This document shows, one piece after another, positions 5,633-12,541 of a DNA stretch of 12,541 nt (position 1 is the stretch's first letter; the number at the start of each line of letters is the position of its first letter). The DNA is from Candidatus Saccharimonadota bacterium (GTDB lineage: Bacteria; Patescibacteriota; Saccharimonadia; Saccharimonadales; Saccharimonadaceae), in assembly GCA_017515125.1 (NCBI GenBank), contig JAFWHP010000047.1, positions 1-12,541 of the forward strand, in the 5' to 3' direction. The notes beneath the pieces are model-generated. The model was not told where the DNA came from and did no database searches. It was given only the letters and a program-made list of their open reading frames with translations. Made by a program: the position numbers and the translations under genes.

Positions 5633-6954
5633 TGGCGCGCGAAATCAATCTAGTCCCCGACATTAAAAACGACATGATTAAAGCGCTTAAGATGCGCAAC
5701 CTCATTTTCTTCCTCGCGATAGTTGTCGCCATTTCAAGCGTAGGCATTACCATTATTACTGCTTTAATCGCCGGCGGCCAGCAATTAGCGTTAGACAGTA
5801 AGAAGAACACTATCGACAACCTTTCCGAAAAGTTAAACTCATACAGTGATTTAAAAGATTTTCTGACGGTTCGTGACCAGCTTGGCGACATCAAACAGCT
5901 TACCGACAACAAAAAAGTCCTTTCTCGTACTTTCAATATTCTTTCCGCTCTTCTTCCCACTGGTAACGATACGATTCGTATTTCCGAATTAAACGTCAAT
6001 CTCGCCGCCGACTCCCCTGCCTTCGATTTTGAAGCTCAGGCTAATGCCGGCCAAGAACCATTTATCGACTACAACGTTCTTGACGCGTTCAAGAAAAGCA
6101 TGAAATATATGCGATATGATTATGGCAGCTACGTCGACAAAGATGGCAATAAGATTCCAGCCTACTGCATGGTAGAAACCAGTAACGACGGTAGCATCTT
6201 AAATGATGGTAATCGAGGCATCTATGCCTATTGGGCCATTGAAGGCGAAGGCTGTGACCCAAATAGTATTTCTGGCCAAAACCAGTCCGAAACCGAATCG
6301 GGGAGCGACTCATCCTCAGCCTCATCCAATCTATCGGCCGCCGGCTACGAGACGGAGCAATATGATGGTCAAAATGTCGTCCGCATTTGGCGCACTCCTC
6401 AGTTCTCCGAGTGGTATAAAACTAGCAATGGTCTCATGGACTTATCCGGACAAATCTCTGGCGTCTCTCATTTCGAAAGCTCCTGTACGACTTACACCGG
6501 CTACGACGATCCAAGTTTCGTTCCAGCATCCGACGAAACAGTACTTGCTAAAATTGGTAACATTACTTGGGTTAGCAAAAACACATCCTGCTTGCTAGTT
6601 CCCGAAGAAGAAGCCGGTATTAATATTTACGACTCTTCCAATGGTCGTGATGAGAACAACGAGCTTGTACTCCGTTTCTCCTCGACTATCGATTTTGCCC
6701 CCGAAGTCTTCGACTTCAATAATACTCACATGCTAGCTCTAGCTCCATCTGGTCGTAGAAACGTGACAGATTCTTACGTCCAAATTCAAGCCATGTTCGG
6801 CGAACGTGCCGCAGACTGCGCCGCAGGAGATGCAACCTGTGCCGCTGCCGAAGCAGAGAACAATGCGAACAATTCAAACAGCAATACGAACGCCTCAGGA
6901 AACTCAGGTTCATCCGATAATACAAACCAAAACGAAAGGAGTCAAAATGGCTAA
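5632..6954 (+). CDS. pilN: PilN-like pilus assembly protein, enlarged
   Basis: The 440-residue protein starts MAREINLVPDIK; INLVP (5-9) corresponds to the INLLP peptide by which PilN docks in PilM. A membrane segment (about 24-47) is followed by a coiled-coil-like stretch (about 48-95) and a large extracytoplasmic part. Classical PilN has roughly 180-200 residues; this one is more than twice that, with a Ser-rich linker near 222-235, six cysteines (an even number, suggesting disulfides) and a 40-residue Asn/Ser-rich tail. The fold of the added region was not recognised. AGAAAGGAG lies upstream of the ATG inside pilM. The gene overlaps pilO by 8 nt. Identification rests on the N-terminal motif, topology and position after pilM. 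Confidence 0.82.
   Translation: MAREINLVPDIKNDMIKALKMRNLIFFLAIVVAISSVGITIITALIAGGQQLALDSKKNTIDNLSEKLNSYSDLKDFLTVRDQLGDIKQLTDNKKVLSRTFNILSALLPTGNDTIRISELNVNLAADSPAFDFEAQANAGQEPFIDYNVLDAFKKSMKYMRYDYGSYVDKDGNKIPAYCMVETSNDGSILNDGNRGIYAYWAIEGEGCDPNSISGQNQSETESGSDSSSASSNLSAAGYETEQYDGQNVVRIWRTPQFSEWYKTSNGLMDLSGQISGVSHFESSCTTYTGYDDPSFVPASDETVLAKIGNITWVSKNTSCLLVPEEEAGINIYDSSNGRDENNELVLRFSSTIDFAPEVFDFNNTHMLALAPSGRRNVTDSYVQIQAMFGERAADCAAGDATCAAAEAENNANNSNSNTNASGNSGSSDNTNQNERSQNG
6935..6941 (+). promoter_or_regulatory. Ribosome-binding site deciding the pilO start
   Basis: AAAGGAG ends 5 nt before the ATG at 6947. The open frame extends 141 bases further upstream to an ATG at 6806, but that extension lies wholly inside pilN, reads as a Pro/Gln/Thr-rich shadow, and has no comparable site. 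The 6947 start also places a membrane segment close to the N-terminus. Confidence 0.85.
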
Positions 6955-7822
6955 AGATATCGCAATTGCTAAAATCGCCAAAATTTCCAAAGCCCAGCAG
7001 TATATGTTATTATCGGTTCTAGGCGCCTCGCTCTTTCTTGGCGTAGGCCTTTCTCTTACGATTCATTTTATTCAACAAATTTCCTTCAACGCAAAAGTAA
7101 TCGCCGCCGAAGAAGAATCCATTGCGAACTATTCTAAAGTGATCAAAGATACCGGCGTTTGCAAAAAACCGAAGGGGAATACTTACTCAGACGACGAGCT
7201 CAAAAATTGTAATCCCGATAGTATCGAAGTAACAGAAATCCCAGGCACCCTCCGTTACAACATTCTCGAAAATGTTGCCGCAAATGCCGCTCTTAACTCT
7301 GTCCCCAAAGAAGGCGACAGCAGTTGTGTCAACCCCGCAACCGGCAAAAACTATACTTTCAAAGAATTGAATAATAATTATAAGAGCGCCACCACTGTCG
7401 ACGATCGCCAAGCCGCTATCGCATTAATCAAAACTTGCTCGGCTCTACGTATCATTCCAGATACGCTTCCATCCTATAAAAACGAAGAAGCCCTTCTCGC
7501 CAGCCTTAACCGCATTTTTAACCTTTCCGGTTGGAATCCCGAAACCCTGGCCCCCGCCGGTAGTTCCTCTAGCGACGTACAGAATTACCCCGCTGGCCTA
7601 AATCCTCTTGAAGTAGTTTTGTCTGTCGAAGCCGATACGGGCATTACCACCAGTGTTTTAAATAATATTGAGCGCTCGATTCGTGAATTCGATATTAGTC
7701 ACGCCACTATCGAATGGAGCGGCGACAACAGCTTAAAGTTAGAAGCCCGTGCTACCGCCTACTACGTCAATGAGTCTACTCTAACTGAATCATCAAAAAC
7801 CATTAACCCAGGAGACAAATAA
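6947..7822 (+). CDS. pilO: PilO-like pilus assembly protein
   Basis: From the chosen start the protein has 291 residues: a short Lys/Ala-rich cytoplasmic end (MAKDIAIAKIAKISKAQQ), one membrane segment (about 20-41), then an extracytoplasmic part. The C-terminus, about 222-280 (NPLEVVLSVEAD, then VLNNIERSIREFDISHATIEWSG and LEARATAYYV), has the alternating pattern of the PilO ferredoxin-like domain. PilO pairs with PilN to form the alignment complex across the membrane. Four cysteines lie in the outside part, three in an inserted region (about 65-130) longer than in classical PilO. It overlaps pilN by 8 nt and is followed directly by the next ATG. The name rests on topology, the C-terminal pattern and gene order; sequence similarity is weak. 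Confidence 0.72.
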   Translation: MAKDIAIAKIAKISKAQQYMLLSVLGASLFLGVGLSLTIHFIQQISFNAKVIAAEEESIANYSKVIKDTGVCKKPKGNTYSDDELKNCNPDSIEVTEIPGTLRYNILENVAANAALNSVPKEGDSSCVNPATGKNYTFKELNNNYKSATTVDDRQAAIALIKTCSALRIIPDTLPSYKNEEALLASLNRIFNLSGWNPETLAPAGSSSSDVQNYPAGLNPLEVVLSVEADTGITTSVLNNIERSIREFDISHATIEWSGDNSLKLEARATAYYVNESTLTESSKTINPGDK

Positions 7823-8206
7823 ATGAAAAACGATTTATTTACATCAATTATAGTTGCCATTTTGGGCGTTGTTGTTTCTTTTATCGTTGCTAATGTCCTT
7901 ACTGGCGAGATTAAACCTGTCGCCGTCAAGACTATCGACGGTTCAGTCAGTATTGATGTCGCGGAGCCGGACAACGAAGTGTTTAATTATCGTGCCATTA
8001 ACCCGACCGTCGAAGTTTATGTTGGTAACTCCAATTGCTCACAGTATGATGCGGAAGGCAACTGTATCACGATCGAAAACCAAGGTTCTCCAGTAGAAGG
8101 CGAAAACAGCTCAGAAACCGAATCCAATTCGTCCACTGAATCAAACTCCAGCGAATCGACCGACAACTCGGAGACTAATTCTAGTTCCTCCCAGGAGGGA
8201 AACTAA
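7823..8206 (+). CDS. Unknown small single-pass protein in the pilus operon
   Basis: This 127-residue protein was not recognised. It has a signal-anchor-like membrane segment (about 6-27, SIIVAILGVVVSFIVANVLTG), a short extracytoplasmic region (about 28-90) with KPVAVKTIDGSVSIDV and two closely placed cysteines (NCSQYDAEGNC), and a 35-residue Ser/Asn/Glu/Thr-rich acidic tail, probably disordered. There is no lipobox, so it is not a lipoprotein. It begins on the base after the pilO stop and is followed on the next base by pilB, so it is almost certainly co-translated with the pilus machine. Its place is where pilP stands in diderm clusters, but no PilP features are visible, and without a secretin PilP would have no partner. 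A third component of the PilN-PilO complex is an inference. Confidence 0.8.
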   Translation: MKNDLFTSIIVAILGVVVSFIVANVLTGEIKPVAVKTIDGSVSIDVAEPDNEVFNYRAINPTVEVYVGNSNCSQYDAEGNCITIENQGSPVEGENSSETESNSSTESNSSESTDNSETNSSSSQEGN

Positions 8207-9970
8207 ATGGCTTTATTAACTAGGGAAGCCGAAGATCAAATTATCGAGCTATTACTGGCCGAGGGTCTTGCTGACCAGCGGCTAGTATTCGAAATAAAAC
8301 AGCAAGCTGAAGCCGAGAATAAATCTCCGCTCAGTCTTTTGCTATCCAAGGGAATCGTCAACGACGACATGGTTGCTCGTGCGACAGCTGCAATCATCAG
8401 CGTCCCATATGTTGAACTGAAAAACATCACTATCGACCAAGACATTCTGCAGCTAATTCCAGGCGACGCCTCATCTCGTGTCCTAGCAGTACCCCTTGGC
8501 GAAAAAGACGACCTCTTAAACGTTGCTCTAACCGACGTTACAAACGTCCAAGTTACTGATTATATCTCCAATTTAGTCAATCGCCCAATTCGTGTTTGGA
8601 TGTCATCCGAGCGTGGCATCCGCGAAATCCTCGACCAGTATCATGGCGATTTCACTGGTGTTAAGGAAGCAGTCAAAGAAACCAAAGAGGAAGCCGCCGA
8701 AGAGCAAAAAAGCAATGTCAAAACCATCGTCCAGGACTCCCCAATTTCAAAAGCTCTAACCACAATTTTGAGCTACGCCGCCAAAACCAAAGCCTCAGAT
8801 ATTCATATCGAGCCCCTCGAGAATTCGCTTATCATTCGTTGTCGTATCGACGGCGTTCTTCGTCGCATCATGGAGCTTCCCAAGACCGTTGCTCCCGCTT
8901 TAGTTTCTCGTATTAAAATCCTAAGCAATCTTAAAATTGACGAGCACCGTATTCCTCAGGACGGCCAGTTTACGGTTTCGGTTGACGGGCAGGAAATCGA
9001 TCTTCGTATTGCCATTTCTCCAGTTACTTGGGGCGAACAAGTCGTCATTCGTCTTTTGGACAAAACCGGTACTTCAATGGAAATTCAGAAAATGGGCATG
9101 AGCGGTCACGCTCTTCGTGACGTTTTGAACGGCATTAAAAAACCAAACGGCATGATTCTGACGTCCGGGCCAACTGGTTCTGGTAAATCAACTACCCTCT
9201 ATGCGCTTATTCAGGAGATTAAATCCGACGAGATTAATATTGTTACCATGGAAGACCCAGTCGAGTACAAAATGGATGGTATCAACCAGATTCAGGTGAA
9301 TACCGACGCAGGGCTCACTTTCGCAGCTGGGCTTCGCTCTATTCTTCGTCAAGACCCCGACGTAGTAATGGTAGGGGAGATTCGTGACTCTGAGACTGCC
9401 GGACTCGCTGTCCAGGCTGCCTTGACCGGCCACCTCGTCTTTAGCACCCTCCACACTAACTCGGCCGCTGGTATTTTGCCTCGTCTCCTCGACATGGGCA
9501 TTGAGCCATTCCTCTTGGCCTCTACTCTAAACGTCGTTATTGGTCAGCGCCTAGTTCGTCGCATTACCGAAAAACGCGAGCTATACAAGTCCTCCACAAT
9601 CGAAACCCAGGCCATTAACAGTCTAGTTGGAGATTTATTGCCAAAGGATAAAGAAACTGTTGATACGATTAGTAAAGATTTGGGCTATCCTGGTCTGCCA
9701 GTCCGTAATGACAATTATTATATGCTAGCACGTGGTATGGACAGCAAAGAAACCCCAGGCGGTTACGTCGGACGCGCCGGTTTGTATGAGACGATTGTAG
9801 TCGACGAAGACATCCAAAAAACCATCATTGATCATTCCACCGCAAATGAAATTATGCGTCTAGCCAAGTCGAAAGGCACCGTCACTATGCGCCAAGACGG
9901 TTTTCTGAAAGCTTTGTCCGGCATTACGACTATCGAAGAAGTCAACCGCGTGGCCAGTGATTTATCGTAA
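8207..9970 (+). CDS. pilB: Type IV pilus extension ATPase PilB
   Basis: The 587-residue protein has an N-terminal MshEN/N1-like domain (about 1-150), an Ala/Glu/Lys linker, the N2 domain (ASDIHIEPLENSLIIRCRIDGVLRR), then the motor core. Walker A is GPTGSGKST (321-329, Lys327), the Walker B region is DPDVVMVGEIRD (383-394, Glu391) and the His box is HLVFSTLHTN (409-418). PilB hydrolyses ATP to drive pilin polymerisation through PilC. The canonical PilB carries four cysteines (C-x-x-C twice) after QRL-x-R; here that stretch (QRLVRRITEKRELY... to GYVGRAGLYE) has none, and the only cysteine in the protein is Cys212. AGGAGG precedes the ATG by 8 nt. MshE/GspE-type relatives are possible, but the pilus context favours PilB. 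Confidence 0.94.
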   Translation: MALLTREAEDQIIELLLAEGLADQRLVFEIKQQAEAENKSPLSLLLSKGIVNDDMVARATAAIISVPYVELKNITIDQDILQLIPGDASSRVLAVPLGEKDDLLNVALTDVTNVQVTDYISNLVNRPIRVWMSSERGIREILDQYHGDFTGVKEAVKETKEEAAEEQKSNVKTIVQDSPISKALTTILSYAAKTKASDIHIEPLENSLIIRCRIDGVLRRIMELPKTVAPALVSRIKILSNLKIDEHRIPQDGQFTVSVDGQEIDLRIAISPVTWGEQVVIRLLDKTGTSMEIQKMGMSGHALRDVLNGIKKPNGMILTSGPTGSGKSTTLYALIQEIKSDEINIVTMEDPVEYKMDGINQIQVNTDAGLTFAAGLRSILRQDPDVVMVGEIRDSETAGLAVQAALTGHLVFSTLHTNSAAGILPRLLDMGIEPFLLASTLNVVIGQRLVRRITEKRELYKSSTIETQAINSLVGDLLPKDKETVDTISKDLGYPGLPVRNDNYYMLARGMDSKETPGGYVGRAGLYETIVVDEDIQKTIIDHSTANEIMRLAKSKGTVTMRQDGFLKALSGITTIEEVNRVASDLS

Positions 9971-9973
9971 CGC

Positions 9974-9985
9974 TTATGCTATAAT
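9974..9985 (+). promoter_or_regulatory. Internal extended -10 promoter for pilT-pilC
   Basis: TTATGCTATAAT is identical to the element upstream of the second FemAB gene: TATAAT (9980-9985) with an upstream TG. It begins 4 nt after the pilB stop in the 33-nt gap before pilT. The predicted start near 9992 would leave a 12-nt leader with AAGGA. No -35 box is visible. It would let the retraction ATPase and platform be made independently of the upstream genes. Confidence 0.7.
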
Positions 9986-10003
9986 ATAAGAAAGGAAAAC
10001 ACA

Positions 10004-11107
10004 ATGGAAAATACACCTCAAACCATCACCGCATCCGCTCCAGCCAGTAGCCTCAAAATCGAGACCTTGCTTGAGGATTGTATCCATCGTAAAGCTTCCG
10101 ATCTCCATCTCCAGTACGGTCTTCCTCCTATCTTGCGTATCGACGGCGCGCTTACTCCAATTGCCGGTATGCCGAAGCTAAACGAAGAAAACCTTCGTTC
10201 GCTCATCTACGCTACCCTGGACGAAGAGCAGCGTAAAATCCTTACCAATGATAAAGAATTCGATTATTCATTCGCCTTTGGCGATATTGCGCGTTTCCGC
10301 GTCAACGCTTTCCATGAAAAAGGGAATCTCGCTGCCGCCTTTCGTCTTATTCCTAACCAAATCAAGAATATCAATGAACTTGGTTTGCCCGCCATCGTCG
10401 AAAGTTTTGCCGAGTTTCCGCGCGGCCTAGTTCTAGTGACCGGCCCTACCGGTTCCGGGAAATCTACTACCTTAGCCGCCCTAATCGACAAAATCAATCG
10501 CGAAAAATCCGTCCATATTCTAACTATCGAAGACCCGATTGAATTTACTCATCGTTCTCAGCGCGCCGTTATTGCTCAGCGTGAGGTTCATTATGATACT
10601 TTCAGCTTTGCTGCCGCTCTCCGCTCGGTTCTGCGCGAAGACCCCGACGTCGTGTTGATTGGCGAGATGCGTGATCTCGAAACTATCCAGGCCGCTATCA
10701 CTATTGCCGAGACCGGTCATCTAGTTTTTGCCACTCTTCATACCAATTCCGCCGCCCAATCTATCGACCGCATGATAGACGTTTTTCCGTCTTATCAGCA
10801 GCCGCAGGTTCGCAGCCAGCTTTCTAATATTCTCATGGCCGTCTGTGCTCAGCGCCTGGTCCCAGCCATTGGCGGAGGGCGTGTCGCTGCAGCCGAAATC
10901 ATGGTCGCAAATTCTGCCATTCGCTCCCTCATTCGGGATGGCAAGACCCACCAAATCGACACCGCCATCCAGACCGGTATCGAGCAAGGTATGCAGACTA
11001 TGGACAGAACTTTAGCGAAACTTGTCCAGACTGGTGTCATTACCTACGATTCGGGCCGTGAATATGCTGTTGACGTTAACGAATTTGACAGGATAGTGAA
11101 GGGTTAA
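10004..11107 (+). CDS. pilT: Type IV pilus retraction ATPase PilT
   Basis: The protein has 367 residues, near the family norm. It shows the N2-like start (HRKASDLHLQYGLPPILRIDG), Walker A GPTGSGKST (147-155, Lys153), Walker B DPDVVLIGEMRD with Glu221, and the His box HLVFATLHTNSA followed by IDRMIDVFPSYQQ. The C-terminal AIRSLIRDGKTHQI (305-318) corresponds to the PilT signature AIRNLIREGK, which is required for retraction and absent from PilB, so it separates the two. PilT depolymerises the pilus and powers twitching and DNA uptake. AAAGGA precedes the ATG by 7 nt. pilC begins 2 nt after its stop. Its presence implies that these pili are dynamic. Confidence 0.95.
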   Translation: MENTPQTITASAPASSLKIETLLEDCIHRKASDLHLQYGLPPILRIDGALTPIAGMPKLNEENLRSLIYATLDEEQRKILTNDKEFDYSFAFGDIARFRVNAFHEKGNLAAAFRLIPNQIKNINELGLPAIVESFAEFPRGLVLVTGPTGSGKSTTLAALIDKINREKSVHILTIEDPIEFTHRSQRAVIAQREVHYDTFSFAAALRSVLREDPDVVLIGEMRDLETIQAAITIAETGHLVFATLHTNSAAQSIDRMIDVFPSYQQPQVRSQLSNILMAVCAQRLVPAIGGGRVAAAEIMVANSAIRSLIRDGKTHQIDTAIQTGIEQGMQTMDRTLAKLVQTGVITYDSGREYAVDVNEFDRIVKG

Positions 11108-11108
11108 A

Positions 11109-12311
11109 ATGAAGAGATTTAAATATAAAGCAAAAGACAAGAAAACCGGCAAGGAAATAAAAGGCAGTATTCAAGCCGAAAATGAGCGTACCGCCGGCCA
11201 TCTCCTTATCGACCAGGGCTACATTCCGTTAAACATATCCGAAGAAGGCATGGGACCCCTAGGCAAAGAAGGGAAGGTTACAACCAAAGACCGGATTACC
11301 TTTACCCGCCAAATGGCAACCCTTATCGGTGCCGGCCTTCCGCTCGCCACTTCTCTGCGCACCGTTGCCGAGCAAACTCAGTCTAAAGCCATGCGTGCCA
11401 TTGTTGAGGAGATTCTCATTAGCGTCGAAGCTGGTAAAACTCTCCACGAATCCTTTGCGAAATACCCAGACATTTTTAACGGCGTCTATCTTTCACTTAT
11501 TAAAGCCGGCGAAACTTCCGGTACCTTGGACCTCGCCTTGAAACGCCTTGCCGACCAAGAAGAAAAAGATTCCGCCATGATGAGCAAAATTCGAGGCGCT
11601 CTCGTCTATCCGGCTATCATCTTCGTGGTTATTATTGCGGTTCTCGCTTTCATGATGATCATGGTCGTTCCTCAAGTCAAAGGCCTATATGAGGATATGG
11701 ACAAAGAACTTCCTGGTCTTACTAAATTCCTCGTCGGACTCTCCGATTTCTTCGGTCAATTCTGGTGGGCGGTCATTATTCTCTGTGTTGGTCTTGCTGT
11801 AGTTGCTTGGTATCTCGTCAAAAAGACTCCCGCTGGTCGTAAAGTCGCCGACGGCTTTAAACTTCATGTCCCGATTTTTGGCGCTCTTTTTAAGAAACTC
11901 TACGTTTCGCGTTTTGCTCGTACTGCTGAGATGATGCTCGCAACTGGCGTGCCTATGCTCGACTCTGTCAAAATTGCTATCGACGCCACAAACAATACCG
12001 TAGTTGAGGAGGAATACTCTAAATCCCTCGAAATCATCAAAAGCGGTAAGCCTCTGTCCGAATCCCTCCGCGACCGCAATTATATGTTGCCGCTTGTTCC
12101 GCAAATGGCCAGCATCGGCGAAGAATCCGGTAAAATCGACGAAATGTTAGCCAAAGCCGCCCAAGTTTATGAAAACGAGCTTGATGAGCAGATTAATAAT
12201 ATCTCCACTATGATCGAACCAATCCTCATGGTCATCATGGCGGGTCTTATCGGCGTAGTGGTCGGCGGTACTCTACTTCCAATTTACTCCCTCGTCAATT
12301 CCGTCGGCTAA
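11109..12311 (+). CDS. pilC: Type IV pilus inner-membrane platform protein PilC
   Basis: The 400-residue protein matches PilC/GspF in length and layout: an N-terminal FKYKAKDKKTGKEIKGSI stretch, then two T2SSF domains (about 60-190 and 265-393). The first shows FTRQMATLIGAGLPLATSLRTVAEQT and GETSGTLDLALKRLADQEEKD; the second repeats the pattern as RFARTAEMMLATGVPMLDSV and GEESGKIDEMLAKAAQVYE. Membrane segments lie near 167-190, 217-238 and 371-393. PilC is the membrane rotor on which PilB and PilT act to insert or extract pilins. GAAGGG lies about 5 nt before the ATG. No prepilin peptidase or pilin follows within the window, and a small hairpin spans the stop codon. Confidence 0.95.
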   Translation: MKRFKYKAKDKKTGKEIKGSIQAENERTAGHLLIDQGYIPLNISEEGMGPLGKEGKVTTKDRITFTRQMATLIGAGLPLATSLRTVAEQTQSKAMRAIVEEILISVEAGKTLHESFAKYPDIFNGVYLSLIKAGETSGTLDLALKRLADQEEKDSAMMSKIRGALVYPAIIFVVIIAVLAFMMIMVVPQVKGLYEDMDKELPGLTKFLVGLSDFFGQFWWAVIILCVGLAVVAWYLVKKTPAGRKVADGFKLHVPIFGALFKKLYVSRFARTAEMMLATGVPMLDSVKIAIDATNNTVVEEEYSKSLEIIKSGKPLSESLRDRNYMLPLVPQMASIGEESGKIDEMLAKAAQVYENELDEQINNISTMIEPILMVIMAGLIGVVVGGTLLPIYSLVNSVG

Positions 12312-12322
12312 AGTCCGACCGG
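12301..12322 (+). other. GC-rich hairpin spanning the pilC stop
   Basis: Seven base pairs (CCGTCGG at 12301-12307 with CCGAC and GG in 12315-12322, one bulged C at 12320) enclose the loop CTAAAGT that contains the TAA stop. No T-run follows, so it is not a standard intrinsic terminator; it could protect the 3' end or be chance pairing. Confidence 0.4.
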
Positions 12323-12326
12323 CCTT

Positions 12327-12368
12327 GTTGCATAATTCGTAGCTCTCAAAATGCACGAATTATGCAAC
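12327..12368. repeat. Perfect 14-bp inverted repeat downstream of pilC
   Basis: GTTGCATAATTCGT (12327-12340) and its exact reverse complement ACGAATTATGCAAC (12355-12368) flank a 14-nt loop. Neither strand has a T-run after the stem, so it does not look like an intrinsic terminator. A DNA-binding operator, a recombination or element end, or an RNA stability hairpin are all possible. Confidence 0.85.
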
Positions 12369-12444
12369 TAGAATATAAGCAAATAGTAAAAAGTAATATA
12401 AATAGATTGTCTGCGAATGAGCATGTGACGAACCCGATTATTTT

Positions 12445-12541
12445 TTACAACTTTTCCCCGAGAATTACGAAGTAAAGTTACAGATTTGCGTAAGCAAGTC
12501 TGATAACTTGATCGGAGTAATGAACGGGCGAAACGTTGTAA
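12445..12541 (+). ncRNA. Unidentified structured RNA or leader element, cut by window end
   Basis: One long imperfect hairpin is visible, from the outside inwards: TTACAAC (12445-12451) with GTTGTAA (12535-12541); TTTT with GAAA, one G-U pair and a bulged C; CCCG (12457-12460) with CGGG (12525-12528); a 3x3 loop AGA/GAA that can form tandem G-A pairs; ATTAC (12464-12468) with GTAAT (12517-12521); an asymmetric loop GAAGTA/GATCGGA; AAGTTA (12475-12480) with TAACTT (12504-12509); a bulged A; CAGATTTGC (12481-12489) with GCAAGTCTG (12494-12502), closed by a GTAA tetraloop. Several G-U, G-A and tetraloop features suggest RNA rather than a DNA palindrome. Poly-T just upstream suggests that the stem may continue beyond the window. 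No known family was recognised. Strand is assumed from the GNRA loop. Confidence 0.55.

Noticed and set aside
5571..5999. 142-residue minus-strand frame across the pilM-pilN junction
   Set aside because: Antisense to the PilN motif and membrane segment; no independent signals.
6806..6946. Upstream start that would lengthen PilO by 47 residues
   Set aside because: The extension lies wholly within pilN, has no good ribosome-binding site, and would bury the membrane segment; the 6947 start has AAAGGAG at 5 nt.
11685..12104. 139-residue open frame on the minus strand inside pilC
   Set aside because: It is fully antisense to a strongly conserved PilC domain; composition fits a shadow of the pilC codons.
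12327..12368. Terminal inverted repeat of an insertion sequence
   Set aside because: The two arms are 14 bp apart with no transposase between them, and no second copy was seen in the window.
12496..12534. Hammerhead ribozyme core (CTGATAA ... GAAAC)
   Set aside because: The invariant CUGAUGA is CUGAUAA here, lacking the catalytic G, and these bases are better explained by the nested hairpin.
12520..12541. Possible start of a new gene (ATG AAC GGG CGA AAC GTT)
   Set aside because: CGGAG lies only 2 nt before the ATG, too close for a ribosome-binding site, and all these bases take part in the long hairpin.

Overview
The window (about 12.5 kb) looks like a chromosomal segment of a small-genome, probably monoderm bacterium of the Patescibacteria/CPR, most likely Candidatus Saccharibacteria (TM7). 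This is inferred from gene content and style: tandem FemAB-type cell-wall ligases, a type IV pilus (T4P) cluster with no secretin-linked gene in view, an rpsF-ssb-rpsR operon followed by efp instead of rplI, short ribosomal proteins, and standard-code genes (12 of 13 stops are TAA, one TAG, no TGA). No rRNA or marker tree was available, so the phylum call is moderate.

Layout, all genes on the + strand. (1) 1-2102: two FemAB-family aminoacyltransferases, the first cut by the window edge, the second with its own extended -10 promoter and an apparently leaderless start. (2) 2103-2693: a 590-bp gene-free region with two candidate promoters, a helically phased array of ACTATACATA-like repeats, and a structured rpsF leader resembling the S6:S18 autoregulatory motif. 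(3) 2694-4448: rpsF, ssb, rpsR, efp, closed by a strong intrinsic terminator at 4514-4545. (4) 4551-12311: a T4P operon, pilM-pilN-pilO-(unknown membrane protein)-pilB, then pilT-pilC with an additional internal promoter. (5) 12312-12541: non-coding DNA with a GC-rich hairpin over the pilC stop, a perfect 14-bp inverted repeat, and a long nested RNA-like hairpin that runs to the window end.

The pilus genes form a coherent inner-membrane machine: PilM (actin-like, cytoplasmic) would bind the N-terminal INLVP peptide of PilN; PilN, PilO and the unknown protein are single-pass proteins with large extracytoplasmic parts holding 6, 4 and 2 cysteines; PilC is the platform; PilB and PilT are the extension and retraction ATPases. 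Pilins, prepilin peptidase and a secretin are not in the window.

The most unusual signals are the phased repeat array upstream of rpsF, the leader with a short apparent mimic of 16S rRNA, the two leaderless starts with identical geometry, PilB without the usual tetracysteine motif, EF-P with Arg at the loop tip, and the unexplained structured element at the right end.
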